Shown here one piece after another: positions 51,751 to 59,839 of a stretch of 64,000 nucleotides of DNA. Every line of letters starts with the position of its first letter. Positions within the stretch are counted from its first letter, which is position 1. The position numbers and the translations under genes are program-made. The stretch lies in the NCBI RefSeq assembly GCF_001514205.1, contig NZ_KQ948772.1, forward strand, positions 88,697 through 152,696. Reading direction: 5' to 3'. Source of the DNA: Streptomyces griseoruber (GTDB lineage Bacteria > Actinomycetota > Actinomycetes > Streptomycetales > Streptomycetaceae). The notes beneath the pieces were generated by a model. It was given only the letters and a program-made list of their open reading frames with translations. It was not told the origin of the DNA and made no database searches.

Positions 51751-54095
51751 ACGGCCACCGCCCCGCTCCGCTCCAGCAGGCCGACGACCGTGGCGGGCGT
51801 CAGCGGCAGCCGGGTGATCTCGGCTCCGAAGGGGGCCAGGGCGTCGGCGACCGCGTTCACCACGGCCGGTGCCGAGCCGATGGCGCCGCCCTCCCCGACG
51901 CCCTTGTGTCCTCCCGGCCCCGGGCCGTGCGTCTCGACGTGCCCGAGTTCGATGACGGGCACCTCGGTGGCGGTGGGCAGCAGGTAGTCCATGAACGTGG
52001 TGGCGAGCGGATTGCCGTCGTCGTCGTGCGCGAGGTGCTCGTACAGGGCGCCGCCGATGCCCTGGACGGTGCCGCCGTAGATCTGGCCCTCCACCACACT
52101 GGGGTTGATCATGGGTCCGCAGTCCTCGCTGACGATGTACCGCAGCAGCTTCACCGCACCGGTCCGCGGGTCCACCTCGCAGGTGCACACATGGGTGGCG
52201 TTGGCCCAGATCATGGGGTGCGGGGTGCGGTACCGGCCGCTCGCCTCCAGTCCGGCCGGCAGGTCCGGGGGCAGGGCGTGGACCTGGAAGTAGGCGATGT
52301 CGGCGATCTCGGCGAGGGTCAGTCCGTGCTCGGGCCGGCCCTTCACCGTGGCCCGGCTGCGGACGAACTCCACGTCGTCCACGGAGACTTCCAGGCGGTG
52401 CGCCGCGATCGCCAGGATGCGGGCCCGCAGGCCGGCGGCGGTCTCGGCGACGGCGCCGGCCGTCATGGATCCGGACCGGCTGCCGCCCGTGCCGCCGCCG
52501 AACGGGGTGACCGCGGTGTCTCCCTGGACGGTGCCGACGTCCTCGATGGCGGCGCCGAGCGCGTCGGCGGTGAGCTGGACGACGGTCGTCTCCAGGCTGT
52601 TGCCGCAGGATCCGCCGGCGACGTGGACGCTGACCTTGCCGGAGGGCTCGACGCGGATCGTCGCGCCCTCCGTGCTGTGGAACGGTGTGGCGCCCGCGGT
52701 CGGTTCGACATAGGTGCAGGTACCGACGCCCAGCAGGCGTCCCTCGGCGCGGGCGTGTTCCTGTTCGCGTCGGAACGCCGGATAGTCGAGCATCTCCAGC
52801 GCCTGTTCGAAGGTCTCGTACGGGGTGATGTGGTCGTAGGGCATTCCGTGGCAGTTCACCGTCGGCAGGTCCTCGTGGCGCAGCATGTTGCGGCGGCGCA
52901 GTTCGACCGGATCGATCCCCAGCCGGCGCGCCGCGGCGTCGAGGACGACCTCGCGGGCCATCGACTCGAACTGCCAGGGCCCTCGGTAGGCCACCCGTCC
53001 GCTCGTGTTGGAGAACACGAACCGGGACGAGAAGGTGCCCTCGGGGATGCGGTACGGGCCGGGGAAGAGCAGGCCCACGGCGATACCGCTCCGGACGGGC
53101 GAGGGGGTCGGATAGGCTCCGGCGTCCTGGACGTGGTCGAGGGTGGCGGCGAGGATCCGGCCGTCGTCGTCGAAGGCCATCCTGACCTCGCCGTGCTCAT
53201 GGCGGGCCTGGCCGGCCGCCAGCAGGTGTTCCTGCCGGTCCTCGATCCACTTCAGCGCCGCCGGCAGCCGGACCGCGGCCAGCATGACGCACATCTCCTC
53301 ACGCTGCGGCATCACCTTCTGTCCGAAACCCCCGCCGGTGTCCCGCACCACCACCCGCACCCGGTTCTCGTCGACGGCGAGCAGCCGGGCGCAGAAGGAA
53401 CGGACCTCGTGCGGGGCCTGGGACGACGCCCAAACGGTCATCTCGCCGGGCGCCGCGGTCCATTCGGCGACGATCCCCCGTGTCTCCAGCGGCACCGGGC
53501 CGTGGGCCTGCTGGTGGAGGGTCCGGCTCACCACGTGCGGCGCGTTGTCGAAGACGGGTCCGAGGTCGGCCATCGGGCGTCCGGCGAGCTGTCCCACCAG
53601 GTTGCCGGGGTGACTCGCGTGGACCGACTCGGGCGACTGGAGGGCCACGGCGTAGTCGACGACGGGTGGGAGCGGCTCGTAGTCGACGACGACCAGCTCG
53701 GCCGCGTCCTCGGCGATGTAGCGGTCGTCGGCCACGACCATCGCCACGGGGTCGCCGACGAAGCGGACCTCGTCCTCGGCCAGGGGCGGACGGGGGGTGT
53801 CGGGGTCGTCGCGGCCGTTGAGCGAGTACCACTGCTCGTGCACACCGGGGTTGAGGTCGTGCGCCGTGAGCACGGCGTGGACGCCGGGGAGCCGCAGCGC
53901 CCGGGAGACGTCGACCGCGCCGAACCTGGCCCGCGCCACCGGGCTGCGGACGAAGCAGGCGTGCAGCATCCCGGGGCGTACGACATCGTCCACGTAGGTG
54001 CCGGCGCCGGTCAGCAGCCGCGCGTCCTCGACGCGCGGGACACGGGTGCCGGTGTAGCGCCCGACCGGCGCTTTCTGCTCGGGGGGTGGTGCCAT
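51747..54095 (-). CDS. Molybdenum hydroxylase large subunit (form II CoxL-like, not CO dehydrogenase)
   Basis: The 782-aa molybdopterin-binding subunit hydroxylates carbon using water. The active-site loop is Ala369-Tyr370-Arg-Gly-Pro-Trp (VAYRGPWQFES), not the AYRCSFR loop that CO dehydrogenase needs. The catalytic Glu735 in KGVGEGGAIG is conserved, and RDTGGGFGQK is a cofactor loop. The usual QGHET-like loop is GGSCGNSLETT, so the substrate pocket is unusual. ATG 54095 (MAPPPE) is chosen over the long ORF start at 54167. Operator site 8 lies about 104 bp upstream. Confidence 0.93.
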   Translation of the reverse strand: MAPPPEQKAPVGRYTGTRVPRVEDARLLTGAGTYVDDVVRPGMLHACFVRSPVARARFGAVDVSRALRLPGVHAVLTAHDLNPGVHEQWYSLNGRDDPDTPRPPLAEDEVRFVGDPVAMVVADDRYIAEDAAELVVVDYEPLPPVVDYAVALQSPESVHASHPGNLVGQLAGRPMADLGPVFDNAPHVVSRTLHQQAHGPVPLETRGIVAEWTAAPGEMTVWASSQAPHEVRSFCARLLAVDENRVRVVVRDTGGGFGQKVMPQREEMCVMLAAVRLPAALKWIEDRQEHLLAAGQARHEHGEVRMAFDDDGRILAATLDHVQDAGAYPTPSPVRSGIAVGLLFPGPYRIPEGTFSSRFVFSNTSGRVAYRGPWQFESMAREVVLDAAARRLGIDPVELRRRNMLRHEDLPTVNCHGMPYDHITPYETFEQALEMLDYPAFRREQEHARAEGRLLGVGTCTYVEPTAGATPFHSTEGATIRVEPSGKVSVHVAGGSCGNSLETTVVQLTADALGAAIEDVGTVQGDTAVTPFGGGTGGSRSGSMTAGAVAETAAGLRARILAIAAHRLEVSVDDVEFVRSRATVKGRPEHGLTLAEIADIAYFQVHALPPDLPAGLEASGRYRTPHPMIWANATHVCTCEVDPRTGAVKLLRYIVSEDCGPMINPSVVEGQIYGGTVQGIGGALYEHLAHDDDGNPLATTFMDYLLPTATEVPVIELGHVETHGPGPGGHKGVGEGGAIGSAPAVVNAVADALAPFGAEITRLPLTPATVVGLLERSGAVAV

Positions 54096-54198
54096 CAGCC
54101 TGGCTCTCCGTTCCCTGGAGTTGCTGAACGCGTGTGTGGCGGCCCGCACTGAACGGTCGAAGGGCACACCCGGTCGAAGACTGGAAATCCCTCTGATG

Positions 54199-54213
54199 GA
54201 GAACTACATTCTC
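54199..54213. promoter_or_regulatory. Shared palindromic operator, site 8
   Basis: GAGAACTACATTCTC is the shared palindrome, between the divergent molybdenum hydroxylase operon and the DapB-like gene. A second half-site GAGAAC follows at 54220-54225. TATACT at 54228-54233 is a good -10 for the plus-strand gene, so the operator would cover its -35 region. Confidence 0.8.
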
Positions 54214-54245
54214 AGATGAGAGAACTATATACTTGGAGGCGGGAA

Positions 54246-55310
54246 ATGAACCCCGGTCGGAAGGCACCAGGCACGGCCAGGCCCCTTCGCGTCGTCCAGT
54301 GGGCCACGGGCACCATCGGCGCGAAGTCGCTCCGGGCCCTGCTCCGGCATCCCCACATGGAACTGGCGGGTGTGCACGTCCAGGACCGCAGGAAGGCCGG
54401 GCGCGACGCGGGAGAGCTGTGCGGGGCGGGTCCGACGGGTGTCGTCGCGACCCACGGCCTCGAGGCGATCCTGGACCTGGGCGCCGACTGCGTGCTCTAC
54501 ATGCCGAGGGCGGGAGACCACGACGAGGTGTGCGCCCTGCTCGCCTCCGGCGCCAACGTCGTGACCACGACGGGGGAGTTCCACCACCCGGCCGGCATGG
54601 ATCCGGCCCTGCGGGAGAGGGTGCAGGAAGCCTGCGCGCGCGGCGGGACCTCGGTCCACAGCACGGGCAGCAGTCCCGGGTTCATCACGGAGGCCGTACC
54701 CCTGGTCCTGGCCTCCGTCCAGCGACGGCTGGAGACGCTGACCATCCACGAGTACGCCGATCTGTCCCGGCGCGACTCCCCCGGCCTGCTGTTCGACGTG
54801 ATGGGCTTCGGACAGCGGCCGAGCGCCGCCTTCGACGAACGCCGCCTCGCCCACCTGCGGTCGAGCTTCGGCCCCTCCCTACGACTGGTCGGTGAGGCGC
54901 TGGGCCTGCCCCTGGACGCCGTCGAGGCACACGGGCAGCTCGCCACCGCGGCCCGCGCGACCGCCATCGCCGCCGGCGACCTGGCGGCCGGCACGGTGGC
55001 GGCGCAGCGCACGACGGTGTCCGGCCTGCGCGGCGGCCGGGCCCTGCTGCGATTCCACTCGACCTGGTACTGCACCACCGGCCTCGACCCGGCCTGGGAC
55101 CTGCGCCCGACCGGCTGGCGCGTGACGGTCGAGGGCGACACGCCCCTGGACGTCGAGATGCGTTTCCCCGTCCCGCTCGACCGGATGGCCGCCGTCTCCC
55201 CCGGCTACACCGCCCACCGGGCCGTCAACGCGGTCCCCGCCGTCTGCGCCGCCGCACCGGGCATCCGTACGACGGTCGACCTGCCCCCGTTCACCGCCGC
55301 TCTGGGCTGA
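54246..55310 (+). CDS. NAD(P)-dependent oxidoreductase, dihydrodipicolinate reductase-like N-terminal domain
   Basis: The 354-aa protein has RVVQWATGTIGAKSLRALLRHPHMELAGVHV (Rossmann), VLYMPRAGDHDEVCALLASGANVVTT and STGSSPGFITEAVPL. It belongs to the family annotated near 2,4-diaminopentanoate dehydrogenase, whose members are common in actinobacterial steroid and lipid loci but mostly of unknown reaction. ATG 54246 has GGAGG 7 bases upstream; an earlier ATG at 54216 lies within the operator region. It converges with TetR paralogue 2, overlapping by 20 bp. Confidence 0.83.
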   Translation: MNPGRKAPGTARPLRVVQWATGTIGAKSLRALLRHPHMELAGVHVQDRRKAGRDAGELCGAGPTGVVATHGLEAILDLGADCVLYMPRAGDHDEVCALLASGANVVTTTGEFHHPAGMDPALRERVQEACARGGTSVHSTGSSPGFITEAVPLVLASVQRRLETLTIHEYADLSRRDSPGLLFDVMGFGQRPSAAFDERRLAHLRSSFGPSLRLVGEALGLPLDAVEAHGQLATAARATAIAAGDLAAGTVAAQRTTVSGLRGGRALLRFHSTWYCTTGLDPAWDLRPTGWRVTVEGDTPLDVEMRFPVPLDRMAAVSPGYTAHRAVNAVPAVCAAAPGIRTTVDLPPFTAALG

Positions 55311-55884
55311 GCCCGGCGTCCTTGTCCCCGGAACCGAGCAGGACGGACATCGCCTCGCGCACGATCGACGGATAGCGCTCCGCCTCCGGGTCGACGAGCC
55401 ACATCTGGTGGACGCCCTCGATGAGCGCGAGCACGGCGGCCGCGGCGACCGGAGCGCTCAGGCCGCTCGGCAGCCGCTCGCCGTGCCGTTCGGTCAGATA
55501 CCCGCAGAGCGCGTCCTGAAGGCTCCGGCAGCGCTCACGGACGTACTGCGCGGCTGGCTCCTGCCCGACGACCGCCTCGGCCAGCACCACGCTGTGCACC
55601 TGGGCGAACGACGGGTGCCGTTGTTCGAAGGCCACGGCCTCGGCCAGGTCCGCGGCCCAGTCCCCGTCGGCCGGGCGGGCGGCGAGGTGCTCACGGCTCA
55701 GCCGCTCACGGAGTTCCAGGATCGCCAGCAGCAACCGCTTCTTGCTGGGGAAGTAGTGCAGGACGCCCTGCCTGGTCAGGCCCGCCCGCTCGGCGACCGC
55801 GTCGATCGACGCTCCCCTGAAGCCGCGGGCGGCGAACACCTCCAGCGCCGCCTCCAGGATCTCCTCACGCCGCGCCGACCCCAC
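55291..55884 (-). CDS. TetR family regulator, paralogue 2
   Basis: The 197-aa repressor is highly similar to the 22066 gene: SARREEILEAALEVFAARGF, SIDAVAERAGLTRQGVLHYFPSK and a matching ligand domain (VVLAEAVVGQEPA, ALIEGVHQMWL). It lies 90 bp after the enoyl-CoA hydratase in the operon that starts at operator site 9. GTG 55884 has GGAAGGG upstream and aligns with the paralogue start. The identical recognition segment suggests both bind the shared palindrome, with different or overlapping ligands. Confidence 0.9.
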   Translation of the reverse strand: MGSARREEILEAALEVFAARGFRGASIDAVAERAGLTRQGVLHYFPSKKRLLLAILELRERLSREHLAARPADGDWAADLAEAVAFEQRHPSFAQVHSVVLAEAVVGQEPAAQYVRERCRSLQDALCGYLTERHGERLPSGLSAPVAAAAVLALIEGVHQMWLVDPEAERYPSIVREAMSVLLGSGDKDAGLSPERR

Positions 55885-55974
55885 ATGTGGCCCTTCCGCC
55901 GCCGGACAGATACGCGCCCGCACACCGTACGTACGGCGGCCCGTCCGGGGCGAGAGGTCGTACCGGGTTTTCCG

Positions 55975-56766
55975 TCACGCGCCCCTGAGCCGTTCCTTCA
56001 TCTCCCCGAGCCCGGTGAGGATCGGGAAGCCGTCCACGCTGAGGGCGTTGCCGTGACCGGTCTGGTGGATGTCGAAGACGGACTGGAGGGCGGCGTAGTA
56101 GCCCTGGACGTCGAGGGTCTGGTTGACGGCGCGCTTGGCCTGGCGCAGGCCGAAGGGGGGCATCCGGGCGATCCGGTGGGCCAGGTCCCGGACGGAGGCG
56201 TCGAGTGCGTCCAGGGGCACCACCTGGTTGACCATGCCCACCCGTTCCGCCTCGTGGGCGGTCAGCGGCCGGCCGGTGAAGAGGATCTCCTTGGCCTTGC
56301 GCGGGCCCAGCTCCCAGGTGTGGCCGTGGTACTCGACACCGCCGATGCCCATGTGCACCACCGGGTCGGAGAACTCGGCGTTCTCGGCGGCGACGATCAG
56401 ATCGCAGGGCCAGCACAGCATCAGTCCGGCGGCGATGCACTTGCCCTGTACCGCCGCGATGGTGGGCTTCGGCAGGTTGCGCCACTTCAGGGAGTACTCC
56501 AGATAGCGCCGCGTCTCGGCGTCGTAGATCCACTCCAGGGTGATCTCACCGGGTCCCGGCCAGCGGTCCTTCAGGTCGTGCCCGGCGGAGAAGTGACGGC
56601 CGTTGGCACGCAGGACGACGACCCGTACGTCCTCGTCGCGGGCGGCACGGGTGAAGGCGGCGTCGAGGTCGTCGAGGAGCGCCATGGTCTGGGCGTTGGC
56701 GGCCTCGGGGCGGTTCAGGGCGATGGTCGCGATGCCGTCCTCGGCGTCGTAGAGGATCTGGTCCAT
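55975..56766 (-). CDS. Enoyl-CoA hydratase/isomerase family protein
   Basis: The 263-aa crotonase-fold protein has ALNRPEAANAQT, HFSAGHDLKDRW, and AAVQGKCIAAGLMLCWPCDLIVAAENAEFSDPV. The region expected to hold catalytic Glu residues reads GIGGVEYHGHTWELG, so one Glu may remain. It follows two acyl-CoA dehydrogenases by 18 bp and would hydrate their enoyl-CoA product. Confidence 0.9.
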   Translation of the reverse strand: MDQILYDAEDGIATIALNRPEAANAQTMALLDDLDAAFTRAARDEDVRVVVLRANGRHFSAGHDLKDRWPGPGEITLEWIYDAETRRYLEYSLKWRNLPKPTIAAVQGKCIAAGLMLCWPCDLIVAAENAEFSDPVVHMGIGGVEYHGHTWELGPRKAKEILFTGRPLTAHEAERVGMVNQVVPLDALDASVRDLAHRIARMPPFGLRQAKRAVNQTLDVQGYYAALQSVFDIHQTGHGNALSVDGFPILTGLGEMKERLRGA

Positions 56767-56784
56767 GCCGCTCCTTGGGGGTGG

Positions 56785-57945
56785 TCAGCGGGGCAGGCCG
56801 AGGAGGCGCTCGGCGATGATGTTGCGCTGGATCTCGCTGGTGCCGCCCGCGATGGTGCCGGCGAAGCTGCGCGCATAGCGCTCGAACCAGCTGGAGACGA
56901 AGTCCTCGTTGTTCATGTGGTGGTGCGGGCCGGTGCGCGCCGGGTGCGGCAGCGCGTCGGCACCGGCCGCCTCCAGGGCGTGCAGGGAGGCGTTCTGGAC
57001 GGCCTCGGAGCCCAGCAGCTTCAGCACCGAGACCTCGGCGGGGTCGCGGTCCGGGCCGAGCCGGCGGTGCCCGAGCAGGCGCAGGGCCTGGAGGTCCATC
57101 TGGAGCGTGGCGTACCACTCCTGGTCATCGCCCCGGCCGGCGGCGTCGCGCACCAGGTCCGCGAGGCGTTCGGCGTACGACAGCCAGAGCAGGGTGCGTT
57201 CATGGCCGAGGGAGCCGTTCGCCACCCGCCAGCCCTCGTTCAGGGGGCCGACGAGGTTCTCGCGGGGGACGCGGACGCCGGTGAGGAACACCTCGTTGAA
57301 GTCGAGGTCGTCCTCGGCGGCGATCGAGCCGAAGGGGCGGCGGACGACGCCCTCGGTGCCGGTCGGGATCAGCAGGGCGCTGATGCCCCGGTGCCGGGGC
57401 GCGTCGGGGTCGGTGCGCACGAAGGTGAGCAGGACGTCGGCGTCATGGGCGCCGGAGGTCCAGATCTTCTGTCCGTCGACGACGAAGGCGTCCCCGTCGA
57501 GGACCGCACGGGTGCGCAGGGAGGCGAGGTCGGAGCCCGCCTCCGGTTCGCTCATGCCGAGCGCGGCGGTGATCTCGGCGCGCAGGATCGGCACCGCCCA
57601 GCGGGCCTTCTGCTCCTCGGTGCCGAAGGTGAGCAGGGAGGCGGCCACGATGCCCAGGCCCTGGGGGTTGAAGCTGTGGTAGATGCGCCGGTCGGCCAGC
57701 TCCTCCAGATGGGCGAGCTGTTGGGGCAGGGTGGCGTGCCGGCCGCCGTACTCGGGGGGCCGGCCGGGGAGCAGCCAGCCGTGGTCGAACAGGGTGCGCT
57801 GCCAGCGGCGGGCCCAGCCGGGGACATGGGCGCTGGAGCGGGGGCGTTCCCGGGCCTCGGCCTCGGCGGGCAGATGCGCGTCGAGGAACGCGGCGAACTC
57901 GGTCCGGAACGCGGCGACCCCGGGGTCGTCGGCCAGTCTCATCAT
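56785..57945 (-). CDS. Acyl-CoA dehydrogenase (full-length chain)
   Basis: The 386-aa flavoenzyme introduces a double bond in an acyl-CoA. GMSEPEAGSDLASLRT binds FAD, VVDGQKIWTSGAHDADVLLTFVRTD is in the beta domain, and GTIAGGTSEIQRNIIAERLLGLPR is the C-terminal signature. Its start (ATGATG at 57940-57945) overlaps the stop of the shorter dehydrogenase gene, which suggests an alpha2-beta2 enzyme like the FadE pairs of steroid degradation. Confidence 0.9.
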   Translation of the reverse strand: MMRLADDPGVAAFRTEFAAFLDAHLPAEAEARERPRSSAHVPGWARRWQRTLFDHGWLLPGRPPEYGGRHATLPQQLAHLEELADRRIYHSFNPQGLGIVAASLLTFGTEEQKARWAVPILRAEITAALGMSEPEAGSDLASLRTRAVLDGDAFVVDGQKIWTSGAHDADVLLTFVRTDPDAPRHRGISALLIPTGTEGVVRRPFGSIAAEDDLDFNEVFLTGVRVPRENLVGPLNEGWRVANGSLGHERTLLWLSYAERLADLVRDAAGRGDDQEWYATLQMDLQALRLLGHRRLGPDRDPAEVSVLKLLGSEAVQNASLHALEAAGADALPHPARTGPHHHMNNEDFVSSWFERYARSFAGTIAGGTSEIQRNIIAERLLGLPR

Positions 57946-58796
57946 GACAGCAGCGCCTTCCGGTGGGCGGACGCGGTGCCGAGGAGGAGGTCGCAGGCCT
58001 GGGCCCGCTTCAGCGCGTACTGGAGTTCGTTCTCCCAGGTGAAGCCCATCGCGCCGAAGAGCTGGAGGCCGTACCGGAAGACCAGGCGCTGACACTCCCC
58101 CGCCGCCGCCTTGGCCATGTGCGCGGCCCGGGTGCGGCGGGGGTCGTCCTCGGCGATCGTCAGGGCGGCGAAGTGGGTGAGCGCACGGGCGCGTTCGATC
58201 GCCACATGCATGTCGGCGGCCTTGTGCTTGACGGCCTGGAAGGAGCCGAGCGGCCGCCCGAACTGCACCCGCTGCCTCACATGGGCCAGCACGAGGTCCA
58301 GGACCTTGCGGCAGGCGCCGACCGCGGTGGCGGCGAGTCCGGTGAGCGCCAGGTCCGGTACGCCGGCGACGAGTTCGCCGGGCGCCCGGATCCGGGCGAC
58401 GTGCAGCCTCGGGTCGAGGACCGGGATCCGCTCGGCGGCCAGCCCGGCGCCGGGCACGACGGTGACACCGTCCGGGGTGAGCAGCGCGACCTCGTCGGCG
58501 CGGTCGGCGTCGAGGACGTACCGTCCGTGGCCGTCGAAGACCGCGGTGCCGCTGCCCTCGGGGAGCCGGCCGGCCAGCGGGACGAACCAGGTGGCGGTGG
58601 CCAGGAACGGGCTGGGGTCGGCGGCGTACCCCAGCTCCTCCAGGACGAGCGCCAGTTCCAGCGGGGGCGCCTCCAGCCAGCCGAGACGCAGATAGGTCGC
58701 CCACTGCTCCCGCTCGGGCCGGCCGCGCACCTTGGCGACCGTCTCGCGCACCGTGCGGCGCAGCAGCCGCTGCTCGTCGTCGAGTTCGAACTCCAC
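57942..58796 (-). CDS. Acyl-CoA dehydrogenase (short chain, possible partner subunit)
   Basis: The 284-aa protein is about 100 residues shorter than a normal acyl-CoA dehydrogenase. It has the N-terminal helical domain (FELDDEQRLLRRTVRETVAKV), a small beta domain without the GxSEPxAGSD motif, and a C-terminal domain with VQFGRPLGSFQAVKH and FGAMGFTWENELQYALKRA. This resembles the subunit that lacks full cofactor contacts in heteromeric FadE enzymes. GTG 58796 has GGGAGG. It is the first gene after operator site 9. Confidence 0.87.
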   Translation of the reverse strand: MEFELDDEQRLLRRTVRETVAKVRGRPEREQWATYLRLGWLEAPPLELALVLEELGYAADPSPFLATATWFVPLAGRLPEGSGTAVFDGHGRYVLDADRADEVALLTPDGVTVVPGAGLAAERIPVLDPRLHVARIRAPGELVAGVPDLALTGLAATAVGACRKVLDLVLAHVRQRVQFGRPLGSFQAVKHKAADMHVAIERARALTHFAALTIAEDDPRRTRAAHMAKAAAGECQRLVFRYGLQLFGAMGFTWENELQYALKRAQACDLLLGTASAHRKALLS

Positions 58797-58824
58797 TCCC
58801 GGCCTCCCTCCACGGACACCGCGC

Positions 58825-58839
58825 GAGAATAACATTCTC
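58825..58839. promoter_or_regulatory. Shared palindromic operator, site 9
   Basis: GAGAATAACATTCTC is a perfect GAGAAT-N3-ATTCTC palindrome with flanking C/G. It is 28 bp upstream of the acyl-CoA dehydrogenase operon, which ends with TetR paralogue 2. The divergent TetR at 58932 is about 93 bp on the other side, so it may share this control. Confidence 0.85.
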
Positions 58840-58931
58840 GCTATCGGGAAGTAAGAGTCTTGTTTCCGAGACAGCGCAATTCGGTAGGGGGAGCGCCCTC
58901 TCTTTTCACATGAGTGGAGTACCGTTCTTCC

Positions 58932-59777
58932 ATGAGTGCCGTCCCCGCAGATCCGGTCGAGACACCCGAGCCAGCCTGGCGGCAGCGTGCCGTCGAGCGC
59001 TCCACGCGCGCCGCGAAGCTGCGCGCGGAGCAACGCGTCCAGCGCTTCCTGGACGCCGCGCAGGAGCTGATCGCCGACAAGGGCACCACCGACTTCACGG
59101 TGCAGGAGGTCGTGGAGCGTTCCCGCCAGTCGCTGCGCAGCTTCTACCAGCACTTCGACGGCAAGCACGAGCTGCTGCTCGCGCTCTTCGAGGACGCCCT
59201 GTCCCGGTCGGCCGCGCAGATCCGCGAGGCCTCGGCGGCCGGGCGCGACCCGCTGGAGCGGCTGAGGATCGCCGTCGACCTGCTGTACCACTCCTCCGAG
59301 CCCCGGGCGGGCGCGCAGTCCCCGCTGTTCACCGACTTCGCCATCCAGCTCCTGGTCAGCCACCCCGACCAGGTGGCCAGCGCCCATCTGCCGCTGCTCG
59401 GCTTCTTCACCGAGCTGGTGGAGGAGGCCGTGGCGGCGGGCCAGGCCGTCTCCCCCAAGCCGCGCCGCACCGCCTCCCTGATCATGCAGACGGCGATGTT
59501 CACCGCCCGGGCCCCCGCGGCCCCGGTCGGCGCGCATCCGTCGCCGATCTCCGCCGAGGAGGTGTGGGCGTTCTGCCTGGGCGGGATCACGGGCGGGGCG
59601 GTCACGGACACCCGTGCGGAGCGGGAGCCGGAGGACGAGGCGGAGACGGAGGCGACCGCGGCCGCACCCGAGCCCGCCGCGAAGGCACCCGCCAAGAAGG
59701 CGACCGCCTCCCGCCGGACGACGAGCCGGGCCACGGCTCCCAAGTCCCCGGCCAGGGCGTCCCGCAGCAAGGCCTGA
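58932..59777 (+). CDS. TetR family regulator with Lys/Ala-rich C-terminal tail
   Basis: The 281-aa regulator has an HTH (TVQEVVERSRQSLRSFYQHFDGKHELL) different from the two paralogues, a ligand domain, and a tail of about 55 residues. The tail begins acidic and ends in a repetitive basic segment (AKAPAKKATASRRTTSRAT...) like histone H1 or HU tails in actinomycetes. The tail may add non-specific DNA binding. ATG 58932 is used; the GTG 58914 start gives six extra residues. It may control the divergent fadE operon. Confidence 0.85.
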   Translation: MSAVPADPVETPEPAWRQRAVERSTRAAKLRAEQRVQRFLDAAQELIADKGTTDFTVQEVVERSRQSLRSFYQHFDGKHELLLALFEDALSRSAAQIREASAAGRDPLERLRIAVDLLYHSSEPRAGAQSPLFTDFAIQLLVSHPDQVASAHLPLLGFFTELVEEAVAAGQAVSPKPRRTASLIMQTAMFTARAPAAPVGAHPSPISAEEVWAFCLGGITGGAVTDTRAEREPEDEAETEATAAAPEPAAKAPAKKATASRRTTSRATAPKSPARASRSKA

Positions 59778-59790
59778 CCCCGCACGCACC

Positions 59791-59831
59791 TGAGGAGGCC
59801 GCCCCGCACACGTCACGGGGCGGCCTCCTCA
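59791..59831. terminator. Strong hairpin after the TetR gene
   Basis: TGAGGAGGCCGCCCCG and CGGGGCGGCCTCCTCA form a perfect 16-bp stem with a 9-nt loop, 13 bp after the TetR stop. It also lies just beyond the stop of the minus-strand paaZ remnant, so it could terminate in both directions. No T-tract follows. Confidence 0.8.
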
Positions 59832-59839
59832 CCCATGCC

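Noticed and set aside
51747-54095. Aerobic carbon monoxide dehydrogenase
   Set aside because: The active-site loop is AYRGPW and lacks the Cys of the AYRCSFR loop required for CO oxidation, so the CoxLMS-like set was called a form II molybdenum hydroxylase.
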